Assembly: GCF_004216895.1 (NCBI RefSeq) | Contig: NZ_SGXE01000001.1 | Location: 930,001-994,000, forward strand | Source: Aquimarina brevivitae | Lineage (GTDB): Bacteria; Bacteroidota; Bacteroidia; Flavobacteriales; Flavobacteriaceae | DNA length: 64,000 bases | Reading direction: 5' to 3' | Shown here: one piece after another, positions 1 to 8,401 of the stretch | How the letters are laid out: the number at the start of each line of letters is the position of its first letter | How positions within the stretch are numbered: position 1 is the stretch's first letter | Made by a program: the position numbers and the translations under genes | Notes under the pieces: model-generated | Seen by the model: only the letters and a program-made list of their open reading frames with translations | The model's database searches: none | Told to the model about the DNA's origin: nothing

Positions 1-40
1 GCCCCATTTGTTATCAGTTTTTTTAATAAAACTTTGTAGG

Positions 41-478
41 CTACTTTTCTAAGTGTGTTGATAAGTAGGCTAAAATCTCTTTTTGCTCATAATGGATGGC
101 GTAATCTATAGCCGATCTACCTCTTTTTTTAGCCTTATAATTAGCTCCGTTTTCCACTAATTCTTTGAGCATATTTAATTCTCCATATTTTACTGCGTAT
201 AACAAAGGTGTTTTTGCTGAGCAATCGGATTCCAGATTAGCACCTTTCTTTATCAAAGCACTAAAGCACTTTTGGGCTTTTGTTTTAATAGCAAGAGAAA
301 GTAAATGATAAGGTTTGTTATTAACCTGGTAACAGTTATCCAGGGCACTGGGGTCAACTGTTTTAAATAGAAGTTCTGGTTTGTCTGTCGTTAGTGCTTC
401 TTTGAGCTCAGCAGTAACAGACTGAGCAGTTACATTAATAGTAATAAAAGTAAGGATTGATAAAAATAAAGTTTTCAT
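41..478 (-). CDS. Exported ankyrin-repeat protein
   Basis: A 145-residue protein with an N-terminal hydrophobic segment ending in VTAQ, read as a Sec signal peptide. The rest is ankyrin-like: helices with the repeat hallmarks ALIKKGANLE, TPLLYAVKYGE and LVENGANYKAK at about residues 70-130, giving two to three repeats. Ankyrin repeats bind proteins, and no catalytic domain is visible. It lies 43 bases downstream of the XRE regulator on the same strand and may be co-transcribed with it. The partner is unknown. An exported location is inferred from the signal peptide only. Confidence 0.8.
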   Translation of the reverse strand: MKTLFLSILTFITINVTAQSVTAELKEALTTDKPELLFKTVDPSALDNCYQVNNKPYHLLSLAIKTKAQKCFSALIKKGANLESDCSAKTPLLYAVKYGELNMLKELVENGANYKAKKRGRSAIDYAIHYEQKEILAYLSTHLEK

Positions 479-521
479 ACTGTTTGATTTTTGATTGATG
501 AATTATGATTATGTATTAAAA

Positions 522-728
522 TTAGTCTTGTTGATATTCTAAAATATCTGCAGGTTGACAGTCTAGCGCTTTGCAAATAGCTTCTAGCGTAGAAAAACGA
601 ATTGCTTTTGCTTTTCCTGATTTTAAAATGGAAAGATTAGCAGTAGTAATACCAATTTCTTCTGCCAAATCTTTGCTCATCATTTTTCGCTTGGCGAGCA
701 TTACATCTAAGTTTACAATTATGGGCAT
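522..728 (-). CDS. Short XRE/Cro-C1 family HTH regulator
   Basis: The 68-residue protein is one helix-turn-helix domain: SKDLAEEIGITTANLSILKSG matches the HTH core, followed by a C-terminal ALDCQPADILEY typical of the small YozG-like Xre group. It begins two bases after the end of the upstream DUF2975 gene. This tight regulator/DUF2975 pairing is common in Bacteroidota and Firmicutes, which suggests the two act together. The target genes are unknown. Confidence 0.88.
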   Translation of the reverse strand: MPIIVNLDVMLAKRKMMSKDLAEEIGITTANLSILKSGKAKAIRFSTLEAICKALDCQPADILEYQQD

Positions 729-730
729 AG

Positions 731-1246
731 TTAAATGGTTAATTCGTTTTCTTGTTGTATTTGCGTTCCTTCTTTAAAAATTGAGGCAATAAACCACGAG
801 AATATTCCTAATATTAGATGCAGCATCCATTCAGGAGTTTCAGTTATTGACATTCTTTGATAGAGAATCCCGATTATAACTAATTCGGTTACTGCATACA
901 AGAGATTCCAGAAGGTAAAATACAGCAGATAACGTGACGCTTTTTTGGTAAATAGAACTTTTGACTTAAACGTCTTAAATATGTTGGATGCTAAGTAGAA
1001 AAATACGGTGTAAAAGATCAGAAATATGGTTATGGCCAAAAAAACCTTGGTTTCATAATTTCCTTTGATTACAGAATCAGTAAACGGAATCTTAATGATA
1101 AATTCGTTATTGACTATTTCAAAGGATTTTGTAACGATCGCAAGTACTATTAAAATAAAGAATATAATATATCCTATCGTAATCGCTCGCAGTGCATAAA
1201 ATAATAATGTGGATAATGATCTTTCTCCGAATGTTTTTAATTTCAT
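731..1246 (-). CDS. DUF2975 family membrane protein
   Basis: A 171-residue protein with four hydrophobic segments at about residues 12-40, 68-90, 108-128 and 140-158, matching the DUF2975 layout. It is the first gene of a two- or three-gene minus-strand unit with the XRE regulator. A well-formed promoter (TTG, 18-base spacer, TACTTTTG) lies just upstream at 1272-1300. The biochemical role of DUF2975 is not established. A membrane partner that tunes the HTH protein is only an inference from the pairing. Confidence 0.8.
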   Translation of the reverse strand: MKLKTFGERSLSTLLFYALRAITIGYIIFFILIVLAIVTKSFEIVNNEFIIKIPFTDSVIKGNYETKVFLAITIFLIFYTVFFYLASNIFKTFKSKVLFTKKASRYLLYFTFWNLLYAVTELVIIGILYQRMSITETPEWMLHLILGIFSWFIASIFKEGTQIQQENELTI

Positions 1247-1271
1247 GAGTTTAGCATTTCTATCGATGGGT

Positions 1272-1300
1272 CAAAAGTATATAAAATTATTGAAAAACAA
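1272..1300 (-). promoter_or_regulatory. Bacteroidota-type promoter of DUF2975-XRE
   Basis: On the minus strand a TTG (1298-1300) is followed by an 18-base spacer and then TACTTTTG (1272-1279), an exact match to the Bacteroidota -7 consensus TAnnTTTG. The start codon of the DUF2975 gene lies about 26 bases downstream. Confidence 0.7.
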
Positions 1301-1357
1301 TAATTAATAGTTGTTTTTTATTAATAAATTACTGTTTTACAAAGTAAATAAACTACC

Positions 1358-1375
1358 GTTTTATAGTTATAAAAC
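1358..1375. promoter_or_regulatory. Perfect dyad upstream of bioF (candidate operator)
   Basis: GTTTTATA and TATAAAAC are separated by GT, forming a perfect 8-base inverted repeat 26 bases before the bioF ATG. A second short dyad, TTTAC-AAA-GTAAA, lies at 1336-1348. Either could be an operator for the biotin genes, but AT-rich dyads also arise by chance. Confidence 0.35.
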
Positions 1376-1401
1376 ATAGTATTTTGTTGTATTTTAGCCC
1401 T

Positions 1402-2544
1402 ATGACAGTGTTTCCTAAAAGACTTCAGAAAAAATTGCAGGATAGAGCTGAAAGCAATGCACTTAGACAGCTTACAAAGGCTACATCATTAATTGATTTT
1501 TCTTCTAACGATTATTTGGGCTTTTCTAAAAACAAGAATCTATTTCATCAAGCGTATCAATTATTAGAGAAGACCAATAACAAAGGTAATGGTGCTACAG
1601 GTTCTCGATTATTGACTGGCAATCATGAATTATATGCAAAAGCAGAAGAAATGATAGCCGCATTTCACAACGCTGAGTCGGCTTTAATTTTTAACTCTGG
1701 TTACGATGCCAATCTAGGCTTATTTTCATCAGTTCTTCAAAAAGGTGATATTATTTTATATGACGAGCTTATCCACGCTTCCATAAGAGATGGTATCCAA
1801 ATGAGTAATGCAAAGGGATACAAGTTTAGGCATAATGACTTGGAAGATCTTCAAAAGAAATTGAAAAAACACCAAAGAGATACTGAAATCTATGTAGTTA
1901 CGGAGTCTGTTTTTTCAATGGATGGGGATAGCCCAGATTTAGCTCTAATCAGTAAATTATGTCAAAGTCATAAGGCGCATTTAATAGTAGATGAGGCTCA
2001 CGCGGTTGGTATTTTTGGAAAAGAGGGAAGAGGGTTAGTGCAAGAGTTAAATTTAGAAGCAGAGGTTTTTGCTAGGATCAATACTTTTGGTAAAGCCATA
2101 GGTTGCCACGGGGCTGCTATTTTGGGCTCGGAAAAGCTGATAAGCTATTTAGTGAATTATGCCAGAAGTTTTATCTATACTACTGGACTACCACCTCATT
2201 CACTAGCGACCATTTACTCGGCGTACTTGCAATTACGAGAAACGACCGATATTGTTCAACTTAAAAGGAACATAACATACTTTAAAGAAGCTGCAAAAAC
2301 CTTAGGTATTTGCGATATATTCATTGAAAGTACATCTGCAATACAATGTTGTTTGATTTCAGGAAATGCAGCTGTTAAAGCTTTGGCAGAAAGCTTACAA
2401 CAAAGAGGGTTTGATGTTAAGCCTATTCTATCACCAACAGTTCCTAAAGGCAAAGAACGCTTACGCTTCTGTTTGCACAGCTATAATACTCCTGAAGAAA
2501 TTATGGAAGTCTTGCAGCTACTTGCTACCTTTGTCAAAAAGTGA
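1402..2544 (+). CDS. bioF: 8-amino-7-oxononanoate synthase (BioF)
   Basis: This PLP-dependent alpha-oxoamine synthase condenses pimeloyl-ACP (or -CoA) with L-alanine to give 8-amino-7-oxononanoate, the first ring-forming step of biotin synthesis. Family signatures are SSNDYLGFS near the N terminus, GATGSRLLTGNHELY, the PLP-contacting VDEAHAVGIFG, and the lysine in TFGKAIGCHGA that forms the Schiff base. The ATG at 1402 gives 380 residues, the usual length. An in-frame TTG at 1384 would add six residues and is less likely. It heads bioF-bioD-bioA, with bioD following after 12 bases. Confidence 0.95.
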   Translation: MTVFPKRLQKKLQDRAESNALRQLTKATSLIDFSSNDYLGFSKNKNLFHQAYQLLEKTNNKGNGATGSRLLTGNHELYAKAEEMIAAFHNAESALIFNSGYDANLGLFSSVLQKGDIILYDELIHASIRDGIQMSNAKGYKFRHNDLEDLQKKLKKHQRDTEIYVVTESVFSMDGDSPDLALISKLCQSHKAHLIVDEAHAVGIFGKEGRGLVQELNLEAEVFARINTFGKAIGCHGAAILGSEKLISYLVNYARSFIYTTGLPPHSLATIYSAYLQLRETTDIVQLKRNITYFKEAAKTLGICDIFIESTSAIQCCLISGNAAVKALAESLQQRGFDVKPILSPTVPKGKERLRFCLHSYNTPEEIMEVLQLLATFVKK

Positions 2545-2556
2545 ACATAGATCTAG

Positions 2557-3198
2557 ATGGCGAAAAAAAGTAAAAATTCACAGCACATTTTCATTACGGG
2601 TATTGGGACAGAGGTTGGTAAAACAATTATATCGGCTATTGTTACCGAAGCTTTACAGGCAGATTACTTTAAACCAATTCAGGCAGGAGATTTAGATTAT
2701 GCTGACATGGATAAGGTTCAATCTTTAATATCCAACGATAAATCCAAATTTCATAAAAATAGTTTTGCCTTGAACACACCGATGAGTCCACATGCCGCAG
2801 CTGATATAGACGGTGTAAAAATCGAAGCAAAGTCGGTTAAAATTCCAAATACAAAGAACACATTAGTAATTGAAGGAGCAGGAGGGTTACTGGTGCCTAT
2901 CAATGATACCGAAACAATACTTGATCTCATCCCGAAGGATGCAAAAGTAGTTTTAGTTTCAAGGCATTATTTAGGCAGTATTAATCATACCTTACTGTCA
3001 GTAAAAATTCTTCAGGATAGGGGCATAGAACCTGTGATAATTTTTAATGGAAAAGAACATCCTACTACAGAGGCTATCATACGAAAAATGGCTGGATGTC
3101 AAATTATAGGTAGGGTTGATGAAGAACCCTATTTTGATCAAAGAGTAGTAGCGGAATACGCGGATTTATTTAAAGAAAGTTTAGAAGCCTTACTATAA
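2557..3198 (+). CDS. bioD: Dethiobiotin synthetase (BioD)
   Basis: This ATP-dependent carboxylase closes the ureido ring of 7,8-diaminononanoate to make dethiobiotin. The P-loop ITGIGTEVGKT (about residues 12-23), the later FKPIQAG and the loop EGAGGLLVPI (about residues 108-118) are hallmark BioD segments. At 213 residues the length is normal. The stop codon overlaps the bioA start by one base (TAATG), so the two are probably translationally coupled. Confidence 0.95.
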   Translation: MAKKSKNSQHIFITGIGTEVGKTIISAIVTEALQADYFKPIQAGDLDYADMDKVQSLISNDKSKFHKNSFALNTPMSPHAAADIDGVKIEAKSVKIPNTKNTLVIEGAGGLLVPINDTETILDLIPKDAKVVLVSRHYLGSINHTLLSVKILQDRGIEPVIIFNGKEHPTTEAIIRKMAGCQIIGRVDEEPYFDQRVVAEYADLFKESLEALL

Positions 3199-4463
3199 TG
3201 AGTTTATCAAAAAGAGATAAGAAATATTTGTGGCACCCCCTTACACAGCACAAGATTCATCCTGAAGCGTTACCGATTGTAAAAGCAAAAGGAGCGATAC
3301 TTTATGACGAATCTGGAAAGGAGTATATCGACGGAATTTCTTCTTGGTACACAGCAATGTATGGCCACTGTAATGATTATATTATCGAAAAGGCTTCGGC
3401 TCAAATGAAGAATTTGGATCAAATTGTTTTTGCCGGATTTACTCATCAACCTGCTATTGAATTATCTGAAAAGCTTATTGAAATCCTTCCGGATAATCAA
3501 GCTAAAATTTTCTTTTCAGACAATGGTTCCACAGCAAATGAAGTGGGTATTAAAATGGCATTACAATATCATTTCAATCACGGAGAAAAAAGAAACACCA
3601 TCATAGCCTTTGAGGATGGTTTCCATGGAGACACATTTGGGGCGATGTCTGCTTCTGGATTATCGGTATACAATGGTCCTTTTGAAGATTTTTTTATAGA
3701 TGTTCAACGAATACCCACTCCTACAGCGCATAATATTGAACAAGTACTCGCTAAATTACTTGAGATCATAAAGACTAATAGCGTAGCGGCATTTATATAC
3801 GAACCTTTGGTACAAGGTGCTAATGCTATGCACATGTATGAGGCAAAGTATCTCGATACAATTTTAAATATTTGTAAGGATCAGGGAGTAATCACCATAG
3901 CGGATGAGGTGATGACAGGGTTTGGTAAAACCGGTAAAAATTTTGCTTCAGCATATATGCAAACACAGCCCGATATCATTTCCTTATCAAAAGCCTTAAC
4001 TGCTGGTATGGTACCTATGGGAATTACGAGTTGTACCCAAAATGTCTATGAAGCCTTTTATGATGATTCAATAGGGAAGGCTTTTTTTCACGCTCATACC
4101 TATTCTGCTAATCCTATAGCTTGCGCAACCGCTATTGCTGGTATTGAACTGTTACAATCTACGGAAATACAAGAAAAAATAGCAAGTATTATAACATCAC
4201 ATCAAGAGTTTGATGCAAAAATTAAGAATCATCCTAAAATAAAAGGTACAAGACAGCAAGGAGTTATCTATGCTTTAGATCTAAATATTGATATGGATCG
4301 CTATGGAAACAAGAGATATCAAATATTTGATCATTTTATGGATAATGGAGTGTTTTTAAGACCCTTGGGTAGTACCATATATATTTTAGCTCCTTATGTG
4401 ATTAGTCATAAAGAGCTGTATAAAATATACAATGCTATAGAATCGCTATTGTCCAATATTTAG
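3198..4463 (+). CDS. bioA: Adenosylmethionine-8-amino-7-oxononanoate aminotransferase (BioA)
   Basis: A class III PLP aminotransferase that makes 7,8-diaminononanoate from the BioF product, using S-adenosylmethionine as amino donor. It opens with the BioA-typical YLWHPLTQHK and contains GISSWYTAMYGH, the PLP region FSDNGSTANEVGIKMA, the aspartate in IADEVMTGFGKTG, and the Schiff-base lysine in SLSKALTAG. It has 421 residues. It ends the bioFDA unit, facing a convergent gene nine bases away. Confidence 0.95.
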   Translation: MSLSKRDKKYLWHPLTQHKIHPEALPIVKAKGAILYDESGKEYIDGISSWYTAMYGHCNDYIIEKASAQMKNLDQIVFAGFTHQPAIELSEKLIEILPDNQAKIFFSDNGSTANEVGIKMALQYHFNHGEKRNTIIAFEDGFHGDTFGAMSASGLSVYNGPFEDFFIDVQRIPTPTAHNIEQVLAKLLEIIKTNSVAAFIYEPLVQGANAMHMYEAKYLDTILNICKDQGVITIADEVMTGFGKTGKNFASAYMQTQPDIISLSKALTAGMVPMGITSCTQNVYEAFYDDSIGKAFFHAHTYSANPIACATAIAGIELLQSTEIQEKIASIITSHQEFDAKIKNHPKIKGTRQQGVIYALDLNIDMDRYGNKRYQIFDHFMDNGVFLRPLGSTIYILAPYVISHKELYKIYNAIESLLSNI

Positions 4464-4472
4464 CAGTGTCAT

Positions 4473-4931
4473 TTACCATTCCTCATCATTAGTGTCTTCC
4501 GTTTTTTGGTTTTCGTATCCAAGTAGATCTATCTGTTCATTAGTTTCTTTAATGATAACATACATTTCTTGGTAATCCCATTCATCAAACTCTTTTTTAC
4601 CAACCACATAGATTTTAGCTTCACCTTTTGGACCTTTTATCGGTACTGCTATATTTACTTTTCCTTTACCATTAGTGTAGGAAATATTACCTTGCATCAT
4701 TCCGTCTTTTTCGATGGGTTCACCAAGAATTCCGACTACATAGCTGTCTTCTTTGACCTTAGCTAAGGCATCATTATAGGGATCACTATTTGTCATAATT
4801 TCGCTAACGCCAAAAATTACTGACCCTAAAAAGACAAAGAATAAAATAATGAGTGTAAGGCAGCCTCCCACTGGGACCACCCAAGGCCAATTACGACTAA
4901 ACCAACTTTTTTGTTGTATTTGATTATTCAT
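4473..4931 (-). CDS. Coa1/Tim21-like membrane protein
   Basis: A 152-residue protein with one membrane segment (about residues 14-42) that follows a WFSRNWPWVVPVG motif. The soluble C-terminal part contains VVGILGEPIEKDGMMQGNISY and GPKGEAKIYVVGKK, the pattern of the cytochrome c oxidase assembly factor Coa1/Tim21 family. Bacterial members often occur as orphans with no proven function. It stands alone between the biotin genes on the opposite strand and shows no link to them. Confidence 0.72.
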   Translation of the reverse strand: MNNQIQQKSWFSRNWPWVVPVGGCLTLIILFFVFLGSVIFGVSEIMTNSDPYNDALAKVKEDSYVVGILGEPIEKDGMMQGNISYTNGKGKVNIAVPIKGPKGEAKIYVVGKKEFDEWDYQEMYVIIKETNEQIDLLGYENQKTEDTNDEEW

Positions 4932-5027
4932 ATATAAGATTTGATGTATACTTATATGATAAGTAGCTCCATTTGTTAAAAAGTTACAAATCTTTTCGGT
5001 AGTACATCTTCATTTTACGCTGTTGTC

Positions 5028-5058
5028 TTGAAAGAAAAAGAGTAAAACCCTACATTTG
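5028..5058 (+). promoter_or_regulatory. Promoter of the biotin-locus ketosynthase
   Basis: TTG (5028-5030), a 20-base spacer and TACATTTG (5051-5058), an exact TAnnTTTG match, end 17 bases before the start codon. The ketosynthase therefore appears to have its own promoter rather than depending on read-through. Confidence 0.72.
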
Positions 5059-5075
5059 CCCAAACTACTAGAAAT

Positions 5076-6245
5076 TTGAAGAATCCAGTTGCTATTACCG
5101 GTTTATCCTCGATTTCACCGTTAGGAGTGGAAGCAGATCAAATCTGGAAAAGCTACCAATTAGCTACCCATAACTTAACTTTTGAAGAATTTTTTGAGGA
5201 AAAAGCACTCGTAGCTGCTTTATCTGAGGAGACTATAAAAATAGTTGATCAATTAAGATCCGAGAATGATCACTATAAAGAGCTGGATGATTCGGTGTTA
5301 TACGCAATATTAGCTGCCAGAGGCGCGGTGAAACAGGCCGGTTGGGAAGATTACTCAGACTTTGGTGTAAATATAGGGTCCTCCCGTGGAGCTACGGCAT
5401 TATTTGAAAAATACCACACAGAGTTTTTGAATAAGAAAAAAGCCTCCACACTCAGTTCACCAACAACAACTTTAGGTAATATTTCCTCTTGGGTAGCACA
5501 GGATTTAAAAACCTTCGGCCCTGAAATTAGTCATTCTATTACCTGCTCTACTGCATTGCATGGATTACTAAACGGAGTAGCGTGGTTGCAGTCGGGCATG
5601 GCAACTAAATTTGTAGTTGGTGGCAGTGAAGCACCGTTAACCCCTTTTACTATAGCTCAAATGAGAGCTTTAAAAATTTATGCTGATAATGATGCTGGCA
5701 CCTACCCATGTCAAGCGTTGCAGTTGTCCAAAAGTAGAAACTCAATGTGCCTAGGCGAAGGAGCTGCAGTCATTTGTATAGAGGATGGCAATCAACCCGA
5801 TGCTTTAGCATTAATAGGAGGTGTAGGGTATGCTACGGAAGCATTACAACATAATATTTCGATTTCGGCAAATGCCAATTGTTTTCAGGATGCTATGAAG
5901 ATGGCTATGCAATCCATTTCGCCTGAAGAGGTGGACGTAATTGTTATGCATGCACCAGGTACTGTTAAAGGAGATTTAGCCGAGTATAGAGCAATCGAAA
6001 AGGTATTTTTAACAAAAAAACCTGCACTGACAACCAACAAATGGAAAATAGGGCATACTTTTGGAGCAAGCGGAATGCTAAGTTTGGAATTAGCGGTTAT
6101 GATGTTGAATCATCAACAATTTATAGAGATACCTTATCTTCAAGATATTGAAAAACCAAAAAGGATTAAGAATATATTGGTTAATGCTGTAGGGTTCGGA
6201 GGAAATGCTGTTAGTATCTTGGTTCAAAAAACGGAAAAAAATTAA
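5076..6245 (+). CDS. Divergent FabF-like beta-ketoacyl-ACP synthase in biotin locus
   Basis: A thiolase-fold condensing enzyme of 389 residues, slightly shorter than FabF. The catalytic triad is intact: Cys157 in ITCSTALHG, His292 in MHAPGTVKGD and His327 in KIGHTFGASG. The C-terminal GFGGNA loop is also present. The stretch that normally reads RPFDxxRxGF before GEGA is instead QLSKSRNSMCLGEGA, so it is not a housekeeping FabF. It starts with TTG, close behind a strong promoter. It sits between bioA and bioB, and neither bioC nor bioH is in the window. A role in building the pimeloyl chain is an inference from position; aryl-polyene or other fatty-acid roles are possible. Confidence 0.82.
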   Translation: MKNPVAITGLSSISPLGVEADQIWKSYQLATHNLTFEEFFEEKALVAALSEETIKIVDQLRSENDHYKELDDSVLYAILAARGAVKQAGWEDYSDFGVNIGSSRGATALFEKYHTEFLNKKKASTLSSPTTTLGNISSWVAQDLKTFGPEISHSITCSTALHGLLNGVAWLQSGMATKFVVGGSEAPLTPFTIAQMRALKIYADNDAGTYPCQALQLSKSRNSMCLGEGAAVICIEDGNQPDALALIGGVGYATEALQHNISISANANCFQDAMKMAMQSISPEEVDVIVMHAPGTVKGDLAEYRAIEKVFLTKKPALTTNKWKIGHTFGASGMLSLELAVMMLNHQQFIEIPYLQDIEKPKRIKNILVNAVGFGGNAVSILVQKTEKN

Positions 6246-6290
6246 CATTTAAAGGGAATAATATTAGCAGAATATAAATAATTTGCTAAA

Positions 6291-6318
6291 TGTTTACTTT
6301 GGTATTGAATAGTAAACA
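6291..6318. promoter_or_regulatory. Inverted repeat over the bioB promoter (candidate biotin operator)
   Basis: TGTTTACT (6291-6298) and AGTAAACA (6311-6318) form a perfect 8-base inverted repeat with a 12-base spacer. It spans the -33 element and abuts the -7 box of the bioB promoter, where a bound repressor would block transcription. The half-site core GTTTAC/GTAAAC is the core found in BirA operators, but in the reverse arm order. Confidence 0.5.
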
Positions 6319-6327
6319 GTATTTTTG
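6298..6327 (+). promoter_or_regulatory. Promoter of bioB
   Basis: TTTG (6298-6301), an 18-base spacer and TATTTTTG (6320-6327) match the Bacteroidota consensus. The bioB ATG is 18 bases downstream. The box overlaps an in-frame TTG at 6325, which is evidence against that TTG as the start codon. Confidence 0.68.
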
Positions 6328-6345
6328 AAATTTCACACGCTATTT

Positions 6346-7449
6346 ATGAGTACGATTAGACACAACTGGACAAAAGAGGAAATACTTGAAATTTATAACA
6401 AGCCATTAATGGACCTTTTATATGAGGCGGCTTCAATTCATAGGGAGTATCACGATCCTAACACTGTTCAGGTTTCTACATTACTATCGATCAAAACCGG
6501 GGGCTGCCCAGAAGATTGTGGATACTGTCCACAAGCAGCAAGATATCATACCGATATCGAAGGTAATGACTTAATGAGTGTTTCTCAGGTCAAAGCTCAA
6601 GCCCTTAGAGCAAAGGCTTCTGGTAGTTCTAGAGTTTGTATGGGAGCAGCTTGGCGAAATGTTAAGGATGGTGAGGAGTTTGATAATGTTTTAGAAATGG
6701 TTCGTACCATAAATAAATTAGACATGGAGGTTTGCTGTACGCTTGGTATGATTACCGAAAATCAGGCACAGCGATTAGCCGAGGCAGGATTATATGCCTA
6801 CAATCATAATTTAGATACTTCAGAAGAATATTATAAAGAGGTAATCTCTACCCGAGGGTTTGAAGATCGATTACAAACTATTGATAACGTTAGAAAAACT
6901 AATGTAACTGTTTGTAGCGGTGGAATAATAGGGATGGGAGAACACGCAGAGGATAGAGCAGGTATGTTAGTTGCTTTATCTACCTTAGATCCTCAGCCAG
7001 AATCCGTGCCAATTAATGCATTAGTAGCGGTAGAAGGAACACCTATGGAAGAGCAAACACCCGTTGAAATCTGGGATATGATACGTATGGTAGCCACCAC
7101 AAGAATAGTGATGCCCCAAACTCAAGTACGATTATCTGCAGGAAGAACTGAAATGAGTAGAGAAGGACAAGCAATGTGTTTCTTTGCAGGTGCTAATTCT
7201 ATATTTGCAGGTGATAAGTTACTAACTACTCCAAATCCTGATGTAAATGAGGATATGGAGATGTTCAAAATGTTAGGTCTAAATCCCCAAAAGCCATTTG
7301 TCAAAAAATCACAACCTGAAACGATTGAAGCAGCAGACTCTCAATATAAAGCATTAGGCGAAAAGCCAAAATGGACAAGACCAGGTCATGTCATTGAGAA
7401 AAATGAACTAGCTAAACAAAAAGCTAAAGAAACTGTTGTTAGAAAATAA
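6346..7449 (+). CDS. bioB: Biotin synthase (BioB)
   Basis: This radical-SAM enzyme inserts sulfur into dethiobiotin to form biotin. The radical-SAM cysteines are in GGCPEDCGYCPQ (CxxxCxxC, about residues 50-60), and ARYHTDIEGNDLM follows. ASGSSRVCMGAAWR, NHNLDTSEEYY and VRLSAGR supply the residues known to hold SAM and the auxiliary cluster. The ATG at 6346 gives 367 residues. An upstream TTG at 6325 falls inside the promoter box. The gene has its own promoter and lies 100 bases after the ketosynthase. Confidence 0.96.
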   Translation: MSTIRHNWTKEEILEIYNKPLMDLLYEAASIHREYHDPNTVQVSTLLSIKTGGCPEDCGYCPQAARYHTDIEGNDLMSVSQVKAQALRAKASGSSRVCMGAAWRNVKDGEEFDNVLEMVRTINKLDMEVCCTLGMITENQAQRLAEAGLYAYNHNLDTSEEYYKEVISTRGFEDRLQTIDNVRKTNVTVCSGGIIGMGEHAEDRAGMLVALSTLDPQPESVPINALVAVEGTPMEEQTPVEIWDMIRMVATTRIVMPQTQVRLSAGRTEMSREGQAMCFFAGANSIFAGDKLLTTPNPDVNEDMEMFKMLGLNPQKPFVKKSQPETIEAADSQYKALGEKPKWTRPGHVIEKNELAKQKAKETVVRK

Positions 7450-7502
7450 TACAGTATACTTTTTCGTTTTTATGGGTATAAATGGGATATCATTTGTGAA
7501 AG

Positions 7503-8372
7503 ATGGAGGGATTGAATTTAGAGCAGATACCAAGGGTCAAAAAAATAACAAAAGAAGCATTTCTTAAAGATTACTATGCCAAACAAAGACCTGTTGTCAT
7601 AGAAAACCTAATCGAAGATTGGCCTGCCTATCAAAAATGGAATTTGGATTATATCGATAGTATTGCAGGAGATAAAACCGTTCCCTTATACGATGATAGA
7701 CCCATATCTTCTGAGAAAAAGTTTAATGAGCCTCATCACAAAATGAAAATGGGGGACTACATTGAGCTACTAAAATCAAAACCAACTAACTACCGTATTT
7801 TTTTATATAATTTATTGAAGGAGGTGCCCCAACTTCAGGCTGATTTTAAGTATCCCAAACTGGGGATGCGGTTTTTAAAAGGGCTTCCTTTTCTTTTTTT
7901 TGGAGGAAGAGGCTCCAAGGTCTTTATGCATTTCGATATTGATTATGCTAATATTCTGCATTTTCACTTTCACGGAGAAAAGCAATGTATTTTATATCCA
8001 CCATCTGAAACACCGTTTTTATATAAAGTACCACACGCATTAATAGCGCATCAGGAAATTGATTTTTCCAACCCTGATTTTGAAAAATGGCCAGCATTGC
8101 AAAAAGCAAAAGGGCTTGTTACTCATTTGAAGCATGGGGAAACCTTATATATGCCTGAAGGCTATTGGCATCATATGACCTATCTAACTCCTGGATTTTC
8201 CATGAGTATACGATCTGTACCTAAATCGATTTATAATTTGGCAAAGGCAACGTATAACGTTTTTGTGCTACGTCATTTTGATAATTTTATGCGAAAGCAA
8301 AAAGGAGATAAATGGATAGCTTATAAAAATGATAGGGCAATAAAACGCACCCATCAAAAAACAAAATTATAG
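7503..8372 (+). CDS. JmjC/cupin_8-like Fe(II)/2-oxoglutarate oxygenase
   Basis: A 289-residue cupin-like protein. It opens with the family pattern RPVVIENLIEDWPAYQKW. The metal motif is HFDIDYAN (HxD, about residues 142-144) with a distal His in MPEGYWHHM. HFHFHGEKQCILYPP lies between them, as in JmjC/FIH-type hydroxylases. These enzymes hydroxylate proteins or small molecules; this one's substrate is unknown. It follows bioB after 53 bases on the same strand, so it may be co-transcribed, but a part in biotin metabolism is not shown. Confidence 0.8.
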   Translation: MEGLNLEQIPRVKKITKEAFLKDYYAKQRPVVIENLIEDWPAYQKWNLDYIDSIAGDKTVPLYDDRPISSEKKFNEPHHKMKMGDYIELLKSKPTNYRIFLYNLLKEVPQLQADFKYPKLGMRFLKGLPFLFFGGRGSKVFMHFDIDYANILHFHFHGEKQCILYPPSETPFLYKVPHALIAHQEIDFSNPDFEKWPALQKAKGLVTHLKHGETLYMPEGYWHHMTYLTPGFSMSIRSVPKSIYNLAKATYNVFVLRHFDNFMRKQKGDKWIAYKNDRAIKRTHQKTKL

Positions 8373-8401
8373 ATGCTTAGTAGCTATGCAATAGGCTGCG
8401 T

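Noticed and set aside
5014..5046. TTTAC...GTAAA pair near the ketosynthase promoter as a second biotin operator
   Set aside because: The 23-base spacing does not match the bioB repeat or the bioF one, so it is probably chance in AT-rich DNA.
6325..6345. TTG start seven codons upstream of the bioB ATG
   Set aside because: The TTG is part of the TATTTTTG promoter box, so it would not be in the transcript; the ATG at 6346 gives the usual BioB N terminus.
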